From positions 1 to 64,000 of the forward strand of contig CAMBMH010000001.1 in the NCBI GenBank assembly GCA_945868575.1: DNA of 64,000 nt, given 5' to 3'. Shown piece after piece: positions 58,628 to 64,000 of the stretch (position 1 is its first letter; each line of letters opens with the position of its first letter). Under the pieces are notes generated by a model. It made no database searches. It was not told where the DNA came from and was given only the letters and a program-made list of their open reading frames with translations. The stretch comes from Singulisphaera sp. GP187. Lineage in GTDB: Bacteria > Planctomycetota > Planctomycetia > Gemmatales > Gemmataceae. The position numbers and the translations under genes are program-made.

Positions 58628-58710
58628 TTCCAGTCCTCGTTATTCTTGCACCATTTGCCCGCTTTTATGGCAAAATCACTCAAGAAAAAATCATTTACCA
58701 ATGACTTATC

Positions 58711-58745
58711 CTGAGATCGTATTCTGAGATCGTGATCGTATTCTG
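58711..58745. repeat. Short overlapping direct repeats in the argC/amidase divergent intergenic region
   Basis: GATCGTATTCTG at 58715-58726 and 58734-58745; CTGAGATCGT at 58711-58720 and 58724-58733. Confidence 0.8.
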
Positions 58746-58795
58746 GCCTTCAGGGCTGATTTTATGATTTCCTTTTCCAGCCGGAGTATTTACCC

Positions 58796-60145
58796 ATGGG
58801 CATCCCAACTTTAAATGATGCCCCCTGGCAGGAAACACTTAAAATTAGCGAAACAACCTCATTATCCTGGGAAAACTTTATTGGTGATCAACTGGACCAC
58901 ATTCGGTCCAAGGAACCTTTTCTGCAAGCCTGGGCGCACCTCGATGCGGAGGGGGCCCTCCTTCGAGCCCGCCAAATCGACCACATTCCAACCCAAAATG
59001 GTTTCCCCCTTTTGGGCATGCCGATTGGAATCAAGGACATCTTTGACTTGAAGGGTTTTCCCACCCGGGCAGGAATTGATGCCTGGACAGACTTGCCTGC
59101 CTTGGCCGATGCCCCGTTGGTTGCCCGCCTGAAACAAGCCGGGGCAATTGTTTTAGGCAAGACGGTAACAACGCCTTTGGCTTGTTTCGATCCACCTCCC
59201 ACACGCAACCCATGGAACACCAGCCACACACCCGGCGGATCCAGTTCCGGATCCGCAGTTGCCCTTGCCGCATCTCAGGTTGCTGGGGCACTGGGAAGCC
59301 AAACTGGGGGTTCCCTGTGCCGACCCGCATCCTATTGCGGGGTTTGTGCCATGAAGCCTACCTTTGGCCTTTTGCCAACGGGTGGAATGTTACCTGTCTG
59401 CACGGAACTTGACCACCCTGGCCCGATGGCCCGAAACCTGGAGGATTTGTCGCTACTTTTTGAGGTCTTAACCGGACAAACCCGGAACCACCAAAACAAT
59501 AAACGACCAGCTCCCAAGAATTGCGATTTTCAAAATGGCTCCGAACCAACTTTGAAGCTGGGAATCCCTTTGGGAATATTTGTTACCGAGACTGCTGGTC
59601 CGCTTCGGGACTTTTTCCTTTGCCATATCCGGCGGCTTGGGCTAACGGGGATTCTATTCGAGGATGTGGAGCTTCCACCAGACTTTGCCTCGCTGTTTAT
59701 GGCCCATTACACACTCATGGCCCGGGGAGCATTTCTCACCCATAAAGACCGATTCGAAAAAGAACCGCATATGTTTCCGCCAAAGGTATCCGGGTTGATT
59801 TTGGATGGGGAAAAACTTCACTCCAAGGAAATTGATGAGGCTCGTTTGATCGCTTTTCGGCTAATGCAAAAACTGATCCGCCTGATTGACCAACAGGATG
59901 CCTGGATCCTTCCGGGCTTCCATGAGTTTCCCCCCGGAACGGAATCAACTGGGGTACCCAGGTTTCACGCCCCCTGGAGCTTTCTTGGCTGGCCTGAAAT
60001 CTCGTTTGGGGTAGAAGTTGCAACCAATGGACTTCCACTTGCACTTCAAGTGGTGGGGCGCCCACACGGCGATTCGGCACTCTTGAAAATTGCCCGAAGG
60101 CTCTCCCAAATCCTGGGTCGGCCAAAACTACCACCAAATATTTAA
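58796..60145 (+). CDS. Amidase signature family protein
   Basis: GMPIGIKDIFDLKGFPTRAG...GKTVTTPLACFDPPPTRNPWNTSHTPGGSSSGSAVALAASQVAGALGSQTGGSLCRPASYCG. Confidence 0.95.
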   Translation: MGIPTLNDAPWQETLKISETTSLSWENFIGDQLDHIRSKEPFLQAWAHLDAEGALLRARQIDHIPTQNGFPLLGMPIGIKDIFDLKGFPTRAGIDAWTDLPALADAPLVARLKQAGAIVLGKTVTTPLACFDPPPTRNPWNTSHTPGGSSSGSAVALAASQVAGALGSQTGGSLCRPASYCGVCAMKPTFGLLPTGGMLPVCTELDHPGPMARNLEDLSLLFEVLTGQTRNHQNNKRPAPKNCDFQNGSEPTLKLGIPLGIFVTETAGPLRDFFLCHIRRLGLTGILFEDVELPPDFASLFMAHYTLMARGAFLTHKDRFEKEPHMFPPKVSGLILDGEKLHSKEIDEARLIAFRLMQKLIRLIDQQDAWILPGFHEFPPGTESTGVPRFHAPWSFLGWPEISFGVEVATNGLPLALQVVGRPHGDSALLKIARRLSQILGRPKLPPNI

Positions 60146-61384
60146 CTAAGGTTCAACAAGGTAACGGAGTCGGATGTCAGGCCCGCATATTTGGCCTTCC
60201 ATAAGCCGGAGCATCCGGGCATAGAGCATCTTTGTGATTCCAGGGTCCCCCACTGGGCCCGGGGCGGCCAATCCCCCCAAAATTTTTGGCGCTACGAACA
60301 AGTGGACCTCGTTGACCAATCCCACGGCAAAAGCAGATCCAAGGATGCCACCCCCGCCCTCTATTAGGATTTCCGTCCAACCCCTACTTTGGGCAATTTC
60401 AACAAGCACATTGAGTCCGTCTTCCGCCTCAACAACCTCGACCCCTTTTGAACGCCAACCCTGCTTCCAATGTTTGGGTGCCTTGGGATTTGTAATCAAA
60501 ATGACCTGGCCTTCGAGCACCGATTGCGCCAGGTTGCAAGAAGAAGGGGTCCGCCCCTTACGATCCAAAAGGATCCTTACTGGGGTGCGATTACCCCAGG
60601 GACGCGGATTGAGCATGGGATCATCCGCCAAAACGGTACCGCTCCCAACCACAATTGCATCCATGCCTCCGCGAAGTCGATGAACCCAGGCCCTGCTCTC
60701 AACCCCGGAAATCCACCTGGAATCGCCTGATATTGACGCGATTTTTCCATCGGCGGACATGGCCCATTTGGCATGGACCCAAGGACGGCCTGTCTTCATT
60801 CGCCAGGCAAAAGGACGAATCAGGTCCAGGCAGGTCTCTTCCTCCACCCCAAGGGACACCTCAACACCCGCATTTTTCAATAGGTCGATCCCTTTCCCCG
60901 CAACAAGGGGATTAGGATCCAATGTGCCTATTACCACCCGGGAAACCCCTGCATCAACAAGAGCCTGGGCGCAGGGGCCCGTCCGCCCCTTGTGAGAACA
61001 GGGTTCCAGGGTGACATATGCAGTGGTGCCCCTGAGTGCTCCCTCCAAGCCTTTCAGGGCCACCTTCTCGGCGTGGGAGGAACCAACCCCGTTGTGATAC
61101 CCTTCGCTTATCCATTGGCTATTGCGAACCAAAACCGCCCCAACCATGGGATTGGGAGCGGCCCTTCCCCAACCTTTTTTTGCAAGCGCCACGGCATGAA
61201 GCATCCAGGAACTGTCCACACCCTGCTGATCGGGTGAAAATCCATTCGGTTTTTGGTAGTTCAAATCGGCCAAGGGGCCCCCTTGGAAAAAATGGGGTGA
61301 GGCCTTTTGGGAAGACCGTGCAGGTTGGGATATTAAAGCCGCTTCCCATAAGATTATCAGTTCAAAACGAGGGAGACCCCTCAT
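60146..61384 (-). CDS. ribD: Riboflavin biosynthesis deaminase/reductase
   Basis: HAEKVALKGL...AYVTLEPCSHKGRTGPCAQALVDAGVSRVVIG; C-terminal reductase; start may be internal. Confidence 0.94.
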   Translation of the reverse strand: MRGLPRFELIILWEAALISQPARSSQKASPHFFQGGPLADLNYQKPNGFSPDQQGVDSSWMLHAVALAKKGWGRAAPNPMVGAVLVRNSQWISEGYHNGVGSSHAEKVALKGLEGALRGTTAYVTLEPCSHKGRTGPCAQALVDAGVSRVVIGTLDPNPLVAGKGIDLLKNAGVEVSLGVEEETCLDLIRPFAWRMKTGRPWVHAKWAMSADGKIASISGDSRWISGVESRAWVHRLRGGMDAIVVGSGTVLADDPMLNPRPWGNRTPVRILLDRKGRTPSSCNLAQSVLEGQVILITNPKAPKHWKQGWRSKGVEVVEAEDGLNVLVEIAQSRGWTEILIEGGGGILGSAFAVGLVNEVHLFVAPKILGGLAAPGPVGDPGITKMLYARMLRLMEGQICGPDIRLRYLVEP

Positions 61385-61398
61385 AAGGAGCGTGGATC

Positions 61399-62424
61399 GT
61401 GGTGAAGGTGGCGGTTGTGGGTGCGACCGGGGCGGTCGGCGAAGTCATGCGTCAGGTGCTGGACGAGCACAAGTTCCCCTATTCGGAAATCCGGTTCCTC
61501 GCATCCGAAAAAAGCGTCGGCAAATCCCTTTCCTTCCAGGGAAAAACTTATCAAATTCTCCCTATCGCTCCCGAGTCTTTCGAGGGGATCGATGTAGTTC
61601 TTTCCAGCACTCCCTCTTCGGTCAGTCTTGTTTCAAGTCCCATGGCTGCGGCCAAAGGGGCAATCGTTGTGGATAATTCGAGTGCCTGGCGAATGGATCC
61701 GGAGGTTCCGCTGGTGGTTCCCGAGGTGAATCCCCACCACCTCGATTCCATACCCAAAGGGATTGTGGCCAATCCCAACTGCAGCACCATCCAGATGCTT
61801 GTGGCACTCAAACCACTACACGATGCCGCCACCATCAAGCGGGTTATCGTTTCCACTTATCAGGCCTCCTCGGGCAAAGGAGCAAAGGGTCTCGAAGACC
61901 TTGATGGCCAGGTTGAAGCCATTGGCCGTGGGATTGCCGTTCCTGATGCCAAGGCCCACATCGCCCGCCTCGCCGGAAATGTCCTTGCCCATGACTGGAA
62001 ACTCGCGGAAGAAGGCTACTCCGAGGAGGAGTGGAAAATGGTCCGGGAAACCCAAAAGATTTTGGGTGTGCCTGACCTCCCTGTCTGCCCCACAACAGTT
62101 CGGGTTCCGGTCCGGACCGGCCACTCGGAATCGGTGAATGTGGAACTGGTTCATCCTTTAAGCCCGGAAAAGGCCAAGGAAATCCTTCGCAACGCACCCG
62201 GAATCATACTTTCCGATGAGCTCAAAGGAGACATTACCCCCCAGCCTCTTATGTGCGAAGGTCGCGATGAGGTTTTTGTTGGAAGGGTTCGGCGCGATCC
62301 GACTGTTGCCCACGGTTTAACACTTTGGGTGGTAGCGGACAATCTTCGAAAGGGTGCGGCCACCAACGCGGTGCAAATCGCCGAAACCCTGCTCAAGCGC
62401 GGTATAATCCCAATTAAGCGCTAA
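61399..62424 (+). CDS. asd: Aspartate-semialdehyde dehydrogenase
   Basis: VAVVGATGAVGEVMRQVL...VVDNSSAWRMDPEVPLVVPEVN...GIVANPNCSTIQM. Confidence 0.97.
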   Translation: MVKVAVVGATGAVGEVMRQVLDEHKFPYSEIRFLASEKSVGKSLSFQGKTYQILPIAPESFEGIDVVLSSTPSSVSLVSSPMAAAKGAIVVDNSSAWRMDPEVPLVVPEVNPHHLDSIPKGIVANPNCSTIQMLVALKPLHDAATIKRVIVSTYQASSGKGAKGLEDLDGQVEAIGRGIAVPDAKAHIARLAGNVLAHDWKLAEEGYSEEEWKMVRETQKILGVPDLPVCPTTVRVPVRTGHSESVNVELVHPLSPEKAKEILRNAPGIILSDELKGDITPQPLMCEGRDEVFVGRVRRDPTVAHGLTLWVVADNLRKGAATNAVQIAETLLKRGIIPIKR

Positions 62425-62443
62425 GGCCTCGCTCGGGGCATTC

Positions 62444-63190
62444 ATGTATACGCGGGCAATCAAGTTCACGATCCAGTACGACGGAACCGATTTTGCGGGC
62501 TGGCAATGCCAGGAAGGCCACAGAACGGTCCAGCAGGTGATGCGCGAAGCCATCGCCCACCTGGGAGACCCGCGTGCCACACTCCTTGCGAGTGGCAGAA
62601 CTGACGCGGGCGTCCATGCCCTTGGGCAGGTGGTTGGCTACCGGTGCAATCTTTCCCATGAATTGGACACCATTCACAAAGCGGTCAACTACTATTTGCC
62701 TCCGGATGTACGAATCCTGAAAACCGAAGAGGCGCCTCTGGAATTCCGGGCGACCAGCGATGCAATTGGCAAGCTCTACCGATATGTGATACATAACGCA
62801 AGCTACATGGATGTAATAGGCAGACGCTACAGTGCGTGGGTCAAAGACAAGCTTGATCATGAACTCCTTCGGGAGGCGACACTTCCGATTTTGGGGACCC
62901 ATGATTTTGCCTGCTTTGAATCCGAGGGACCCAACCGGGCATCCAGCGTCCGGACAATGAAGCGCCTTGAGGTATTCCATGAGGGCCCCTGGATCAAAAT
63001 TGAGCTTGAGGCGGATGGATTTCTTTACAACATGGCAAGAGCCATAGTTGGAACCATGGTGAAGGTTGCCCGAAGGAAAATGCCGCTTTTGCAAGTGTCG
63101 CAGGCAATCGAAACCAAAGACAGGGAATTGGCGGGGCCCACCATGCCTGCCCATGGTTTATTTTTAGTGAGGGTCGATTACCCGACATGA
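62444..63190 (+). CDS. truA: tRNA pseudouridine(38-40) synthase
   Basis: IQYDGTDFAGWQCQEGHRTVQ...ASGRTDAGVHALGQVV...FLYNMARAIVGTMVKV. Confidence 0.96.
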   Translation: MYTRAIKFTIQYDGTDFAGWQCQEGHRTVQQVMREAIAHLGDPRATLLASGRTDAGVHALGQVVGYRCNLSHELDTIHKAVNYYLPPDVRILKTEEAPLEFRATSDAIGKLYRYVIHNASYMDVIGRRYSAWVKDKLDHELLREATLPILGTHDFACFESEGPNRASSVRTMKRLEVFHEGPWIKIELEADGFLYNMARAIVGTMVKVARRKMPLLQVSQAIETKDRELAGPTMPAHGLFLVRVDYPT

Positions 63191-64000
63191 GCCGTAACTA
63201 CCCAAAAAACATCGAAATCATCCCCGTTTCGGAACCTGTCACAGGTATCGCGAAGGTTCCCGGCTCGAAGAGCATAGGCAACCGGGCCCTGGTCCTTGCC
63301 GCATTGGGTACGGACCAGGGGCCATGCACCCTGACCGGGCTTCTTGATTCCGAAGACACCCGGGTCATGGTTGACAGCCTCCAAAGGCTCGGTTTTGAGG
63401 TTTTGGTTGACTGGGAAGCATGTTCTGCAACCCTTTCGCGCCCAAAGGATTCGGATTTTTCCCGGATCATTCCCGCGGAAAAAGCGGACCTCTTTGTGCA
63501 AAACTCGGGCACAACAATGCGGTTTGTCACCGCCATGTGCGCCTTGGGTCATGGGGCTTACAGGCTGGATGGCAATGCCCGAATGCGTGAAAGGCCAATT
63601 GCCGACCTTTTGGACGCTTTGCGGGGACTTGGAATTGAAGCGAATGGCACGCAACCCAACGATTATCCCCCTCTGGAAATCTCCAGCCGGGGAATGCCCG
63701 GCGGCAAGGTTTCCATGCGCGCCAATACCTCGAGCCAATTTCTCAGCGGTTTGCTTTTGTCCGCTCCCCGATCGCTTTCACCTCTTGAGATCACCCTCGA
63801 AGGGACCATGGTCTCCGAACCCTATGTGGAAATGACCGTGAGGATGCTCCGTGAATGGGGCTATCAGATAGAAAAAACCAATAGCTATTGGCATATTCCC
63901 GCTCCCCAAAAGACACAACTCTCCCAATACGCTATCGAACCCGATGCCTCCGCCGCGAGCTATTTTTGGGCCGCTGCCGCCCTCACCGGGGGCGACATCA
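63187..64000 (+). CDS. aroA: 3-phosphoshikimate 1-carboxyvinyltransferase, truncated by window end
   Basis: ATGA overlap with truA stop; VPGSKSIGNRALVLAALG...NSGTTMRFVTAMCALG...ANTSSQFLSGLLL. Confidence 0.95.
   Translation, partial: MSRNYPKNIEIIPVSEPVTGIAKVPGSKSIGNRALVLAALGTDQGPCTLTGLLDSEDTRVMVDSLQRLGFEVLVDWEACSATLSRPKDSDFSRIIPAEKADLFVQNSGTTMRFVTAMCALGHGAYRLDGNARMRERPIADLLDALRGLGIEANGTQPNDYPPLEISSRGMPGGKVSMRANTSSQFLSGLLLSAPRSLSPLEITLEGTMVSEPYVEMTVRMLREWGYQIEKTNSYWHIPAPQKTQLSQYAIEPDASAASYFWAAAALTGGDI

Overview
64 kb chromosomal window, most likely from a Planctomycetota bacterium (inferred from gene content, giant secretin and DapL; no rRNA present to confirm). There are about 55 protein-coding genes on both strands. 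I saw no tRNA or rRNA genes, CRISPR array, insertion sequence or prophage. The main blocks are: (1) a ~18 kb minus-strand type II secretion/pseudopilus operon (gspE-F-G-H-I-J-K, a GspL-like PilM/PilN fusion, a GspM/PilO-like protein, a giant ~2180-aa secretin and a Pro/Gly-rich lipoprotein); (2) a complete minus-strand F1Fo ATP synthase operon (atpZ/I-like, B, E, F, H, A, G, D, C) with unusual subunit extensions and intercistronic hairpins; (3) housekeeping genes: purE, queG, dapL, panC, rho, glgX, argC, ribD, asd, truA and aroA (truncated by the window end); (4) several lineage-specific proteins: an acidic/Lys-rich chromatin-like protein, a lone NusG paralog, a deoxyhypusine-synthase-like enzyme, and an FHA-like protein with a degenerate kinase-like C-terminus. 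The most unusual object is the giant secretin. By reading its protein I count about 13 N1-type modules plus an N0-like domain, and many modules carry a Gly/Gln-rich insertion at the same structural position. The operon has no separate gspC, and the GspM-like protein may carry a fused GspC/PilP-like domain.
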